This document shows positions 1-9,791 of a DNA stretch of 64,000 bases, piece after piece. The notes under the pieces are model-generated. The model did no database searches. It was given only the letters and a program-made list of their open reading frames with translations, and was not told the DNA's origin. The DNA is from Paludisphaera borealis (GTDB lineage Bacteria; Planctomycetota; Planctomycetia; Isosphaerales; Isosphaeraceae). Location: contig NZ_CP019082.1 in the NCBI RefSeq assembly GCF_001956985.1, forward strand, positions 1,922,001 to 1,986,000. The letters run 5' to 3'. The translations under genes and the position numbers were made by a program. Within the stretch, counting starts at the first letter, position 1. The number at the start of each line of letters is the position of its first letter.

Positions 1-1896
1 CTGGATCAACTTGACCAGCTCGGCCTGGTCGGTCATGACCTGATTGAAATCGCCGTCCGTCGCCAGTACCACGCGGTTGAGGCCGTTGTTGATGAAGTTC
101 TGGGCGGCGACGTCATACGCGAGCTGGATGCCCGCACCGCCGTTGGTCGAGCCGCCGGCGCGGAGCTGTTCGATCCGCGACATGATCTCGGCCTTGTTGA
201 GGCACGAAGTCGAGGGAAGAACCAGACCGGCGGCCCCGGCGAAGACCACGATGGCGATCCGGTCGTTCTCGCCGAGCTGTTCGACGAGCCGTTGCAGACC
301 CCACTGAACCAGAGGCAGCTTGTTCGGCTGATCCATCGAACCGGAGACGTCGATCAGGAACACGAGGTTGGTCGGCTTGCGGGCCGACTGGTCGATCGGC
401 CTGCCCATGATCCCGATTCGGGCGAGCCGGTTCGAAGCGTTCCAGGGGCAGCGGGCGACCTCGACGTGGACCGCGAACGGGTCGGGGCTGTCGGCGGCCG
501 GCGGCGCGTCCTGATAGGGGAAGTAGTTGATCATCTCCTCGATCCGAACCGCGTCGGGCGGAGGAAGCTGGTTCGACTGGGTCAGGAAGCGGCGGACGAT
601 CGAATAGCTCGCCGTATCGACGTCGATCGAGAAGGTCGAAACGGCCTCCTGACCGACCAGCACGAACGGGTTCTCCGGGACGGCGTCGAACCTCGGATTC
701 GCGAACATCACGTTGCGGTCCTGCAGCTCCGCGAATTCGGCTACCGGCTGGCCTGCCGCCTCGCGGGCGGAATCGCCGGCAGAATCATGAAGGGCCGAGA
801 ACTTCGATTCGTTCTCAACACGAGCGGCGGCCGGCGCCATCGCCTGGTTGAGCGGTGCCAGACCGGGAAGCGACGACTGGGGCTCGGCGGCAGCCAGAGC
901 CGTGACGCTCTCCTTCATCGATTGCTTGGCATACTGGTGTTTCATGTCCAAGGCGACCGGGCCGACATTCCCGTTCTGTACAGACAGTTGAACGGATTGG
1001 CCTTGGCTCTCCTCGCCGATCTTGCCCCTCTGACCCTGGCCATCCCCCTTCTGGGCCAAGCCTTCTGCCTTTTCGGCCTGGCCTTGCTGTTGGCCCCGGC
1101 CCTGGCCGTTCGGATTTCCGTCACCTTGAGCTTTGGCTCCTCCAAAGCCAACCTGCTGGCCTGGCTCATCTTTCTGTCCTGGGGCCGGCGTGCTGGAAAG
1201 TGTGATGGCTTCCCTCTCGGGCGTGACAAAGGCGTAGTAGTCGCTGGGGCCTTGATCGGCGAGTTTCCGGCCGAGGGCTTGCCGCTGATCGATGGGCGGC
1301 TTAGCAGCATCGGCTTGTCTGCCGGCCATCATCCCGCCCATCGTTGCTCCGGGAGGCGCGACGGGCGTGGCGGACTTCGTTCCACCACGCATCGCCAGCA
1401 TGGGCTCGGCTGCAATCGGGCTCTTGTCAGAGTTGCTCTTGTGCTTCCGAAGGACGAAGCCCTCGGCCGAGTCGGCCTGGGCCCGCCGGGCTATAGCCAG
1501 TCCCTCAGCCCTTCTCGCCGCTTCGCGGGCGGATTGCGTGGCGGGCAGGAGGAGCGCGCCGCCGACCATTGCGAACAGGAAGAGTGCGGCGATCGAAGTG
1601 AGGAATTCACGCGACGGCCACTGAAAGAGGGCGGCCCGGGGCGGCGTGGCTGGAGTCTGCACGGAAGGAAGCGTCGCCGCGACCGCCTGGAGACCGTCGG
1701 TGTGAGCGGCGAGTTCGTGCATCTGCTCGTCGTGGAGTCGTTCCGACAGCAGGCTGGCGGTGAGGGCGATTTCGTCGATGGCTTTGCGCAGGTCCGGCCG
1801 GTCCGCGAGCAGGCGTTCGAAGTCTTGTTTCTCGGACTCTTCGAGTTCGCCTAAGGCGTAGGCGGTGAGCCGGGGGTCGTCGATGTCGAAGTTCAT
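1..1896 (-). CDS. vWA-domain membrane protein with anti-sigma-like N-terminus (3' end outside window)
   Basis: The frame is open from an ATG at 1896 to the window edge (632 codons), so the C-terminus is missing. Residues 1-40 ([17 protein letters not shown]) resemble the start of anti-sigma factors but lack zinc-binding Cys/His. A membrane segment lies near residues 105-125, followed by a long Gly/Gln-rich linker, the [11 protein letters not shown] block typical of the vWF_A N-terminal family, and then a vWA domain with the MIDAS motif DVSGSM near residue 515. The gene starts 25 bp after the ECF sigma gene, so the two form an operon. The likely role is envelope-anchored metal-dependent protein binding that may also restrain the sigma factor; that coupling is inferred from position. 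YfbK-like vWA proteins are the closest family. Confidence 0.85.
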
Positions 1897-1921
1897 TTCA
1901 GGTTCTCCTTGATCGAAGATT

Positions 1922-2461
1922 TCAGGCTCTGGCCTCGGCCGGCTGACCGTCGAAGAGACGGCCACGAAGCGTTTTGATCCCGGCGTGAATCAGGTAGCCG
2001 ACGTTGGACACGCTGTGGCCGCTGATCCGGCTGATCTCCTGGTAAGAGAACCCGTTCTGAAATTTGAGACGGATGACCTCGCGCTGGTTGGGGGGGAGGG
2101 TGTCGAGGAGCGCCAGCACGCGCGCCCCCAGGTCGTGACGTTCGGCGACGTCGTGCGGACCGGGGGCGGGGCTCAGGCAGCGGTTGACCTGTTCGTCTTG
2201 TAACCGAGTCATGCGATGCTCCTTCCGGAGGACGTCCAGAGCCCGGTTGCGGCAGACCGTGAACAACCACTCGGCGAGGTGGCCGTCGATCTCGGCGCGC
2301 GACTGCCCGCACAGACGCAGAAAGACGTCTTGCACCACGTCGCGAGCCGATTCGGCGTCGGTCAAAAGGCGGCGGGCGTAGAGCAAGAGCGGCCCCTCGA
2401 ATCGGGACACCGCCTCACGCACCCAGGCCTCGCTCTCGAGGTTCGTTGGACCTGCCATCAC
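1922..2461 (-). CDS. ECF-type RNA polymerase sigma factor
   Basis: A 179-residue protein with the sigma-70 region 2 pattern ([12 protein letters not shown], then [15 protein letters not shown]) and region 4 ([35 protein letters not shown]). The length is normal for an ECF sigma factor. Two ATG codons three bases apart could start it (2461 or 2458). It is the first gene of a two-gene operon with the vWA/anti-sigma-like protein, a common planctomycete arrangement. It would direct RNA polymerase to a small stress or envelope regulon; the target genes cannot be read from the window. Confidence 0.9.
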
Positions 2462-2617
2462 CGTCCTCGATAGGGGACGTGTTCCCGTACATGGAAACTA
2501 CGGGCCATGACGAACTTTCTTAGCCGGCGATCGAAAAAAGCCGCGGCCGACGATTCAGGTCAGTCGGGGCGGAGTCGCAAAGCGATGTGTCCCAGAAAGA
2601 TGTGTCTGCGCGCCCGC

Positions 2618-3007
2618 TCACGCCGGCTTGGTCTCGGCCGACTTGGGTTCGCCGAATCGGAGCCGGTTGCCGAACGGGTCGATGACCATCAGCTCGCGCG
2701 TGTTCCACGGCGTCTCCTCGACGCCCGGCCTCATGTACGGATAGCCCTTGGATGTGATCTCGGCGTGATAGGCGTCGAGCCCCTTCGCACGCACGTAGAC
2801 GGTCGATCCCGGGCAGCAGTCGCCGTGATGCTCGCTGAGGTGGAGCGTCAACCCGTCGCGGGTGATCTGCATGTACACCGGCATCGTCGGCTCGTAGCGA
2901 TGCTCCCACTCGACCTTGAATCCCAAGAAGCCAACATAGAACTCCTTGGCTTTTTCGATGTCGAAGATCCGCAGGATCGGCACGGCTTCAAAGTGGAAAT
3001 CAGACAT
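2618..3007 (-). CDS. VOC superfamily (glyoxalase/bleomycin-resistance-like) protein
   Basis: A 129-residue protein starting MSDFHFEAVPILRIFD. It shows the two-repeat beta-alpha-beta pattern of VOC proteins: KAKEFYVGFLGFKVEW in the first half, and a C-terminal block ending LMVIDPFGNRLRFGE, where the Glu is a usual metal ligand position. The frame stays open further upstream, but the ATG at 3007 sits exactly at the family start. A function as dioxygenase, lyase or antibiotic-binding protein cannot be chosen from sequence. It stands alone, downstream of and in the same direction as the DUF2961 gene with a 41-bp gap. Confidence 0.8.
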   Translation of the reverse strand: MSDFHFEAVPILRIFDIEKAKEFYVGFLGFKVEWEHRYEPTMPVYMQITRDGLTLHLSEHHGDCCPGSTVYVRAKGLDAYHAEITSKGYPYMRPGVEETPWNTRELMVIDPFGNRLRFGEPKSAETKPA

Positions 3008-3048
3008 GAACGGGCTCTCCAGGAATCGTAGTCGCGGGCGGATCGGTC

Positions 3049-4587
3049 TCACGGAACTCGATGCGTCGGGCTCGGGTTCGGCGAATACCAGAAGACCCCC
3101 GCGCGGTAGTCGGCCTCGAACTGATTCTCGCCGCCGTGCTCGATTCCCGCCGTGATCGAAATCGAGAACGGGACCGGGTCGGCGACGTTCCATCGGTACG
3201 CCGCAGCCTGCCAGACCTCGTTCTCGGGGCTCCGATAGATTGGGAACCCGTGCGAAGGATACGCCGAGGGACCGTTGAGCCGGCCTTCCAGGGCGTACCA
3301 GCCGCCGTTGAAGAAGTCTTCCGAGCCGGTGCCGTGAATCGCCAGCTTGCCGTCGATGGTGAACCGGTCGTCCCCTTCGAGCCAGTACGGCAGCTTGGCG
3401 CGGCCTTGAGTCGACATCAACACGCCAGCGAAATGCCCCCTACCCTCCTCCTTGAGCCAGCCGAAATCCTCCTTCGGCCGGGTGGGAAGCGCCTCGCGGT
3501 ACGAGGCCCGCAGATAGCCCGCGTCGGCGTCGACCCCCTTCCGGTAGCGGACCCGGAGCTTACCCTTGATGGGCTTCTCGGCGTCGATCCGCAACGAGGC
3601 CTGGCGGTGATAAGGCATCGGGAAGCGGTTGTACCACGAACCACCGCGCTGGCCGATCAGGAGCGACTGAAAGCCGATGGCGTCGGGCAGCGTTCCGAAC
3701 GCGTAGTCGAAAGGAAGATCGACGCCCGGCTCGCCGCTCGCGTCTTGATCCCAGACCATCCGCAGTCGAGCCGACCGCCAGCCGTCGGCCGTGCCGGCGC
3801 TCGGCTCAAGCTCGATCGACTGGATCGTCGCCGGGCCGGCGGGCATTCCGAAGACCTGCTCGCTGCGGGCGATCCCTTCCACGGAATACTCGGCCGTCAA
3901 CGACTTGGCGAGCATCTGGGTCTCGTAGGTCTCGGGCGAAGCCCAGAGCGCCTTCGCCGCCTTGAGGTCAGCCAGCACCGGGGCCGACGGCTGTTCGACG
4001 AACGTATCGACTCCCTCCGCGCTGGGGAGAGTGACGAGCCCGATCTGGTAGAACCGCACGCCCTGCCCTTCGACGACGACCTTGCATCCGTTGCGGAACG
4101 GGATCGGGACGTACGAGACGAATCCGCCCGAGCCTTCCATGACCAGAGGTCTGGGGAAGTGCGGGTGCTTGCCCGAAAAAAGAGTCTCCAGCGGGACGTC
4201 GAGCGCGGGCTTGGCCTGGCCGTCGAGGTAGATCTTGATGTGTTCGTTCTTGCGGTCGAGCAGGCCCGCGTGCTCACCGCTGGTGTGCGTGGTCCAGATC
4301 CGCTGGATGACGCCCGGTCCGTCGAGTTCGGCCAGGACGGAGTTGCCATCCTCGACGCGGAGCTTCGAGTACGTGCCGTTGAAACCGTCGTAGTTCCCCC
4401 CCTTGCGGTCGTACGAGCTGAAGCCCATTGCGCGAACCCTCGGGTCGCGGAGCCGCGCGAGCCGGACCAGGTCGTGAAGATCGGCGGGCGAGCCCGAGGG
4501 GATGTAGCCTGGACCGGGCCCCGGCATCGGCTGATCCTGGGCGGTGAGGAGGATCGCCAGGGCGGGAACGAGCGTGATCAGGTTCAT
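3049..4587 (-). CDS. DUF2961 (GH172-like) secreted protein
   Basis: A 512-residue protein with an N-terminal signal peptide (MNLITLVPALAILLTAQ). The body carries DUF2961 family features: SSYDRKGGNYDGFNG, LAELDGPGVIQRIWTTH, the LIHFRN-like region SYVPIPFRNGCKVVVEG, HGTGSEDFFNGGWY near the C-terminal third, and a final EADYRAGVFWY block. Characterised relatives (glycoside hydrolase family 172) act on fructofuranosyl or arabinofuranosyl linkages, so extracytoplasmic polysaccharide breakdown is likely; the substrate is unknown. It is transcribed divergently from the M28 peptidase gene, with about 210 bp between the starts. Confidence 0.85.
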   Translation of the reverse strand: MNLITLVPALAILLTAQDQPMPGPGPGYIPSGSPADLHDLVRLARLRDPRVRAMGFSSYDRKGGNYDGFNGTYSKLRVEDGNSVLAELDGPGVIQRIWTTHTSGEHAGLLDRKNEHIKIYLDGQAKPALDVPLETLFSGKHPHFPRPLVMEGSGGFVSYVPIPFRNGCKVVVEGQGVRFYQIGLVTLPSAEGVDTFVEQPSAPVLADLKAAKALWASPETYETQMLAKSLTAEYSVEGIARSEQVFGMPAGPATIQSIELEPSAGTADGWRSARLRMVWDQDASGEPGVDLPFDYAFGTLPDAIGFQSLLIGQRGGSWYNRFPMPYHRQASLRIDAEKPIKGKLRVRYRKGVDADAGYLRASYREALPTRPKEDFGWLKEEGRGHFAGVLMSTQGRAKLPYWLEGDDRFTIDGKLAIHGTGSEDFFNGGWYALEGRLNGPSAYPSHGFPIYRSPENEVWQAAAYRWNVADPVPFSISITAGIEHGGENQFEADYRAGVFWYSPNPSPTHRVP

Positions 4588-4797
4588 CGGTGCGGACTCT
4601 CGCGCGGATCAAATTGGACGGATTCGACCGCGCGGCGGCGGTTCGTCCGACCGGGGGATCGACTCTGGAATCAGGCCGAGGGGCGTCGTATCCTGGGTGA
4701 CTTCCTCTCAGACTCCAGTCACGACCGGCGGCCCTGAGTGTGCCGCCGTTCTTGAGCCGCTGTCAAGCGTTCGCCCCCCCCCGAGAAAGGCCCCTCG

Positions 4798-7131
4798 ATG
4801 AGTCGTACCGCTCGGCCGCTCGCGCGGCGTTTCGTTCTCGCGGCGTTCGGTGTTTACGTCCTGCTCCAGACGACGCCGCGTCTGGGCGCGTCGGAGCCGG
4901 CGATGCTCGGTTTCGCGCCGGCCTCGCGCGGCAAGCAGATCGAAGCCGAAGCCCGGGCGCTGGCGGTTCCGACGCCCAAGAACGCCCGAGCCTTGCTCCG
5001 AACGCTGACGGCCGAACCCCACGCCGCCGGAACCCTCGCCGACCAGCGGACGGCGAAGTTCGTCCACGACCGGCTCAAGGAGTGGGGATGGTCGGTCGAG
5101 ATCCTCCCGTACGAGGTCTTGCTCAATCACCCGAGCGCGCCGCCGAAGCTCGAAATCGTCCGTCCCGAGCCGGCGCCGCTCGACCTCGAAGAGAAGCCGC
5201 TGGCGACCGACAAGGATTCCGCGAACTCGCTCGCCTTCCCGGCGTTCAACGGCTACGGGGTCTCGGGGACGGCTGCGGGCCAGGTCGTCTATGCGAATTA
5301 TGCCCGCCCCGAGGACTTCGATGCGCTCGAAAAGCTCGGCGTCTCCGTCAAGGACAAGATCGTTCTTGCTCGATACGGCGGCCTGTTCCGCGGACTCAAG
5401 GTGCTCAACGCCCAGAAGCGCGGGGCGAAGGGGATCTTGATCTACTCCGACCCCGGCGACGATGGCTACGCCAAGGGGGACGTCTACCCCGCCGGCCCGT
5501 TCCGGCCGGAGTCGGCCGTGCAGCGCGGCAGCGTCCAGTTCCTGTCACTCGGCCCCGGCGATCCCTCGACGCCCCGAGGCCCGTCTATCCCTGGCGCGGA
5601 TCGATTACCGATCGACCTGAAGCATGGTTTTCGGTTGGACGATCCCGAATGGGACAAGAACACCGGCTTGAAGCGCGGTGAATACTTCGCCACGATCCCG
5701 TCACTACCGATCGGCTACGGTGCCGCGCGGGAGATCCTCAAGCTGCTGGCCGGATCGAACGTCCCCGACGGCTGGCAAGGGGGCCTGCCGTTGGCTTACC
5801 ACGTCGGCCCGGGGCCCGTCGAGCTGAAGTTCTCGGTCTGGAACGAGTACAAAGTGCGGACGATCTGGAACGTCGTCGCCAAGATTCCCGGAGCCGTCGA
5901 ACCCGATCGCTGGGTCATGGTCGGCAACCATCGCGACGCCTGGGTGTACGGGGCGGTCGACCCCGGCAGCGGCACGGCGGCGACCCTCGAAACCTGCCGC
6001 GCCCTTGGCGAAGCCGTCCGCGCCGGCTGGAAGCCTCGGCGGACGATCGTCTACGCGAGCTGGGACGCCGAGGAGTACGGCCTGGTCGGCTCGACCGAAT
6101 GGGCCGAACAGTTCACCGACGAGATCGACCGCAAGGCCGCCCTGATGCTCAACGTCGACGTGGCCGTCGCCGGCCCCGACCTCGACATGGGAGGCGTCCC
6201 CTCGCTCCGCGACCTGATGCTCGAAGCCGCCGGCGCCGTGACCGACGTCCGCTCCAGCCGCTCGCTCCGCGACGTCTGGCTCGAATCCAAGCGGAACGCC
6301 TGGGTTGCGAGCAGTCCGCTGGTCCTTATCGATCCGTTCTGGACGCGACCGACCAGCGTCGGCGATCCTCCGTCCTCGCCTCGCGGCTTCACGCCGCAAC
6401 TCCACCCGCTCGGTTCAGGCTCCGACTACACGGCGTTCCTCGACCACCTGGGTGTCCCCGCGCTTGACGTCGGGTTCTCCGGCAAGTACGGCGTCTATCA
6501 CTCGATGTACGACGACTTCAACTGGATGGAGAAGTTCGGCGACCCCGAGTTCCTCACCCACACGATGGCCGCCCGCCTCTACACCGTGCTCTTGATGCGT
6601 GCCGCCAATGCCGACGTACTCCCGTTTCGCTTCGTCCCCTACGCGGAAGCCCTCCGCGACCACGTCGACGAGCTTAGGCTGATCCGCGCCCGCAAGGTCC
6701 GCAAATCTGCGAAGCCAGGCACGAGGCCCGATGAGGACTTCGAAGGGCTCGGCGACCTCGCCGAGTCCGTCCTCAGGTTCCAGTCCGAGGCCCGAAGCCT
6801 CGACAAGGCGCTCGACGCACTCGCCGCCAAGGACGGCGCGCGGGCCGATGCGCTCTCCTCTCTCAACGAGGCGCTCACGCGGCTGGAGCGCGCGTTCCTG
6901 TTGCCCGGCGGCCTCGAAGGCCGCTCGTGGTTCAAGCACGCGATCTACGCGCCCGGCGTGACGACGGGGTACGCCGCCTGGCCGTTGCCGGCCATCCGCG
7001 AATCGCTCGAGGCCCGCAAATCCGATAATCTGAAGAGCGCCGTTTCTTCGACGACCGCCGCGATCGACGCGGCGACCGCCGCGCTGAAGCGCGCTTCGGC
7101 TCTCGCCCGCGACGCCGCGACCGGCCTGTAG
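4798..7131 (+). CDS. M28-family, glutamate carboxypeptidase II-like metallopeptidase
   Basis: A 777-residue secreted or membrane-anchored protein (hydrophobic N-terminus, residues 9-30). It has a protease-associated insert (residues about 130-330), an M28 catalytic domain and a C-terminal transferrin-receptor-type dimerisation domain (about 610-770). Expected zinc ligands and catalytic Glu are visible: NHRDAW (His about 378), AVDPGSG (Asp about 388), SWDAEEYG (Glu pair about 425/426), LNVDVAV (Asp about 454) and YHSMYDDF (His about 567), in the order and spacing of human GCPII. It probably removes C-terminal acidic residues from peptides outside the cytoplasm. The ATG follows a purine-rich site (gagaaagg). 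Next gene: an amino acid permease 131 bp downstream, which could take up the product. Confidence 0.9.
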   Translation: MSRTARPLARRFVLAAFGVYVLLQTTPRLGASEPAMLGFAPASRGKQIEAEARALAVPTPKNARALLRTLTAEPHAAGTLADQRTAKFVHDRLKEWGWSVEILPYEVLLNHPSAPPKLEIVRPEPAPLDLEEKPLATDKDSANSLAFPAFNGYGVSGTAAGQVVYANYARPEDFDALEKLGVSVKDKIVLARYGGLFRGLKVLNAQKRGAKGILIYSDPGDDGYAKGDVYPAGPFRPESAVQRGSVQFLSLGPGDPSTPRGPSIPGADRLPIDLKHGFRLDDPEWDKNTGLKRGEYFATIPSLPIGYGAAREILKLLAGSNVPDGWQGGLPLAYHVGPGPVELKFSVWNEYKVRTIWNVVAKIPGAVEPDRWVMVGNHRDAWVYGAVDPGSGTAATLETCRALGEAVRAGWKPRRTIVYASWDAEEYGLVGSTEWAEQFTDEIDRKAALMLNVDVAVAGPDLDMGGVPSLRDLMLEAAGAVTDVRSSRSLRDVWLESKRNAWVASSPLVLIDPFWTRPTSVGDPPSSPRGFTPQLHPLGSGSDYTAFLDHLGVPALDVGFSGKYGVYHSMYDDFNWMEKFGDPEFLTHTMAARLYTVLLMRAANADVLPFRFVPYAEALRDHVDELRLIRARKVRKSAKPGTRPDEDFEGLGDLAESVLRFQSEARSLDKALDALAAKDGARADALSSLNEALTRLERAFLLPGGLEGRSWFKHAIYAPGVTTGYAAWPLPAIRESLEARKSDNLKSAVSSTTAAIDAATAALKRASALARDAATGL

Positions 7132-7262
7132 CGGGGGCGGATCACGCTTCGGCGATCCGAATGCTATCCGTCGTTCATGATTTCTGGTGGAATACCACCT
7201 ACGACCGATCGGGGAGACGACGGGCTTGACCCCGGGACGACCGGGATGAGGAAACTTCACGC

Positions 7263-8741
7263 ATGAAAACCCCTACGTCCGTCGCCCCGCACGCCGTCAC
7301 GTTGCCGCGTGTGCTCGGGCCGGTCGCCGCCCTCTGCGTGGTGGTCGGTTCGGTCATTGGCTCAGGGATCTTCATCGTGCCGGCCAGCGTCGCGAAGGAA
7401 GTTCCGTTTCTAAGCGGGATCGTCGCCGTCTGGATCATCGGCGGCATCTTCTCGGCGGCGGGGGCGCTGACGATGGCCGAATTGGGAGCCATGATGCCCC
7501 GGGCGGGCGGTCCTTACGTCTATTTGCGTGAAGCGTATGGTCCGATTCCGGCGTTTCTCTTCGGCTGGTCCGAGTTCACCGTCTCGCGCGCGGGGTCGAT
7601 GGCGACGCTGGCCGCGGCGTTCGCGCGGTATTTCATCCAGATCGTGCCCCCTCCGTCGTTTCTCGGCGGCGCCGTCTGGCAAGCGGCGGCCGCGATCGCC
7701 GCGATCTCGATCGTGACGATCGTCAACATCCTGGGGACGCGCGGCGGCGGCGCGGTTCAGGTCTTCGGGACGGCGATCAAGGTCGGCGGGGTCCTTGCAT
7801 TGATCGCCCTGCCGTTCGCAATCGGCGGTGGAAGCGTCGGCAACATGGCGCCGATCTGGCCCGAACGCGTCGACGGCTCGATCTTCACCGGCGTTATGGC
7901 GGCGATGGTCGGCGTGCTGTGGGCCTACGACGGCTGGATGAATGTGACGCCGCTCGCCGAGGAGATCCGGGAGCCTGAGAAGAACATTCCCAGGTCGATG
8001 ATCTGGGGGATGGCGGTCTTGATCTCCGTTTATCTGGCCATGACGCTCGCCTACCACTACGTCCTGCCGATGTCCGAGATGGCCGCCGCCGATGAGCCCG
8101 AGGGAGGGATCACGAAGGCCGTGGCCGCCGTCTATTGCAAGGCGCTCCTCGGTGGGTACGGCGTGCTCGCGATCTCCGCGCTGGTGATGTGCTCGACGTT
8201 CATCTCGCTCAACGGCAACGCGCTGACCGGCCCGCGTTCGTACTTCGCGATCGCCCGCGACGGGATGCTTCCCGCATGGTTCCAACGCGTGCATCCCCGG
8301 TTCCAGACCCCAGCCTCGGCGATCCTCGCCCAGGGCGTCTGGGCGATCATCCTGACGGCGGTGGGAACGGCTCTCGTCGTCATCCCGCCCCCCGAATCGA
8401 CGGCCGGGATGCCGCAATTCCTCACTTCCGCCTGGCTGACGCTGAACAAGACGCCGCTGTACGACATTTTGCGAACCTACGTGATCTTCGGCGCGACGAT
8501 CTTCTACATGCTGACGATCACGAGCGTCTTCGTCCTCCGCGTCAAGCAGCCCGATCTTCCGCGCCCGTACCGGACCTGGGGCTACCCATTCACCCCTTTG
8601 CTGTTCGTCGCCGGCTCGCTCTTGCTCCTGGGCGACATGCTCCGCAACGAACAGAGCCGTATGCAGGCGGTCGTCGGCACCGTGCTGATCCTCGCGGGCC
8701 TGCCGGCTTACTACTTGCTCCGACGCGACGACCGCGACTGA
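7263..8741 (+). CDS. APC-family amino acid permease
   Basis: A 492-residue integral membrane protein with about 12 predicted hydrophobic segments. The first helix contains GSVIGSGIFIVP, the unwound substrate-binding segment of APC/LAT-type transporters, and helix 3 begins LFGWSEFTVSRAGSMA. This fits the basic/neutral amino acid exchanger (LAT-like) branch; the substrate is not predictable. The ATG has a gagg site upstream. It lies after the GCPII-like peptidase on the same strand and ends 13 bp from the convergent SDR gene. Confidence 0.88.
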   Translation: MKTPTSVAPHAVTLPRVLGPVAALCVVVGSVIGSGIFIVPASVAKEVPFLSGIVAVWIIGGIFSAAGALTMAELGAMMPRAGGPYVYLREAYGPIPAFLFGWSEFTVSRAGSMATLAAAFARYFIQIVPPPSFLGGAVWQAAAAIAAISIVTIVNILGTRGGGAVQVFGTAIKVGGVLALIALPFAIGGGSVGNMAPIWPERVDGSIFTGVMAAMVGVLWAYDGWMNVTPLAEEIREPEKNIPRSMIWGMAVLISVYLAMTLAYHYVLPMSEMAAADEPEGGITKAVAAVYCKALLGGYGVLAISALVMCSTFISLNGNALTGPRSYFAIARDGMLPAWFQRVHPRFQTPASAILAQGVWAIILTAVGTALVVIPPPESTAGMPQFLTSAWLTLNKTPLYDILRTYVIFGATIFYMLTITSVFVLRVKQPDLPRPYRTWGYPFTPLLFVAGSLLLLGDMLRNEQSRMQAVVGTVLILAGLPAYYLLRRDDRD

Positions 8742-8754
8742 TAACGAATCGCCC

Positions 8755-9636
8755 TCAGTTCCTACTCGACATCCTCCACACGGCCTCCTCGATCAGAGGC
8801 CGGTCAAGATCTGGCAGAAGGTCGGCGAGGCGCGTGGTGTCGAGCGACAGGTCGGCCGGGCGCGGTTCGGTGAAAACGGCCTCAGCCCGGCTGTTCGCGG
8901 CGATGAGCGACTCGTCGAGGCCGAGCGCCCGGGCGATGCGCGACATGAACGCGAACCGACTCAGCCGATCGCGACCGCCGACGTGGACGACGCCCTCGAA
9001 ATCGGCGTCGGTGAGTGCGACGAGAACTTCCGCCGCCGTCCGGTAGTCGAGCGGCGTGCGGTGCTCGTCGTGAAAGAAGGTCTGCGAACGCCCGGCGCGG
9101 AGGGCCGCCACGGCGCGATCGAAGAAGCCCTCGCGACCACATCGCGACGGTCCGTACAGCAGCGACAGCCGAGCCGCCACGCCGCCCGGCGTTCGGACGA
9201 CCTCGGCTTCGGCCTCGTGTTTGGTCCGACCGTAGGCGAGGATCGGACTCGGCTCGTCGCTTTCCGTGTACCACGATCGGTCGCCGTCGAAGACCATGTC
9301 GGTCGACGTGAAGACGATCCGCCGCCCTCGATCGCGACACCAATCGGCCAGGTGGCGGGTTGCTTCCACGTTGACGAGTCGGGCTCGATCGAGGTCTTTG
9401 GACACCTGGTCCGCCGCGCTGATCGCCGCTACGTGGAGGATCACGGCGGGGTCGGCGTTCACGAGAGCCCGGTCGACGGCGCCGAGGTCGGCCAGGTCGA
9501 CGGGTCGCAGTCGGGTCGTTCCCCAATCGCCCCGGGCGCCGCCGCTCCAGGGGACCACGTCCCAACCCGTCCTCATCAGCGGCTCTAACAAGTAAGCGCC
9601 GATCTGACCACTCGCGCCCGTCACGACAATCCGCAT
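8755..9636 (-). CDS. NAD(P)-dependent reductase, dTDP-4-dehydrorhamnose reductase (RmlD)-like SDR
   Basis: A 293-residue extended SDR. The N-terminus MRIVVTGASGQIGAYL is the Rossmann nucleotide loop; the middle has STDMVFDG and the catalytic YGRTKHEAE (Tyr-x-x-x-Lys). The substrate-binding half follows RmlD proteins (TPLDYRTAAEVLVAL). No rhamnose genes (rmlA/B/C) are near, so an exact role in dTDP-rhamnose synthesis is not supported; sugar-nucleotide or other 4-keto reduction is equally possible. The frame extends upstream but MRIVVTGASG is the natural start. Confidence 0.82.
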   Translation of the reverse strand: MRIVVTGASGQIGAYLLEPLMRTGWDVVPWSGGARGDWGTTRLRPVDLADLGAVDRALVNADPAVILHVAAISAADQVSKDLDRARLVNVEATRHLADWCRDRGRRIVFTSTDMVFDGDRSWYTESDEPSPILAYGRTKHEAEAEVVRTPGGVAARLSLLYGPSRCGREGFFDRAVAALRAGRSQTFFHDEHRTPLDYRTAAEVLVALTDADFEGVVHVGGRDRLSRFAFMSRIARALGLDESLIAANSRAEAVFTEPRPADLSLDTTRLADLLPDLDRPLIEEAVWRMSSRN

Positions 9637-9791
9637 GATCGCCAACTCCCACATCCGCACCGCGGACTTCCCGAAAACCATCGCAAGCCCGATTCCAGCC
9701 CTGCCGATGATAGGCCAACAAGGTCCCTCAGGGAACGACTTTGACGCGCCAGGGTTCTTGGACTTGCATGAGCAACGTGGGAGCGGCCGCG

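Noticed and set aside
292-1854. A 520-codon plus-strand frame
   Set aside because: It is antisense to the vWA gene, which has clear motifs; no family features in the plus frame.
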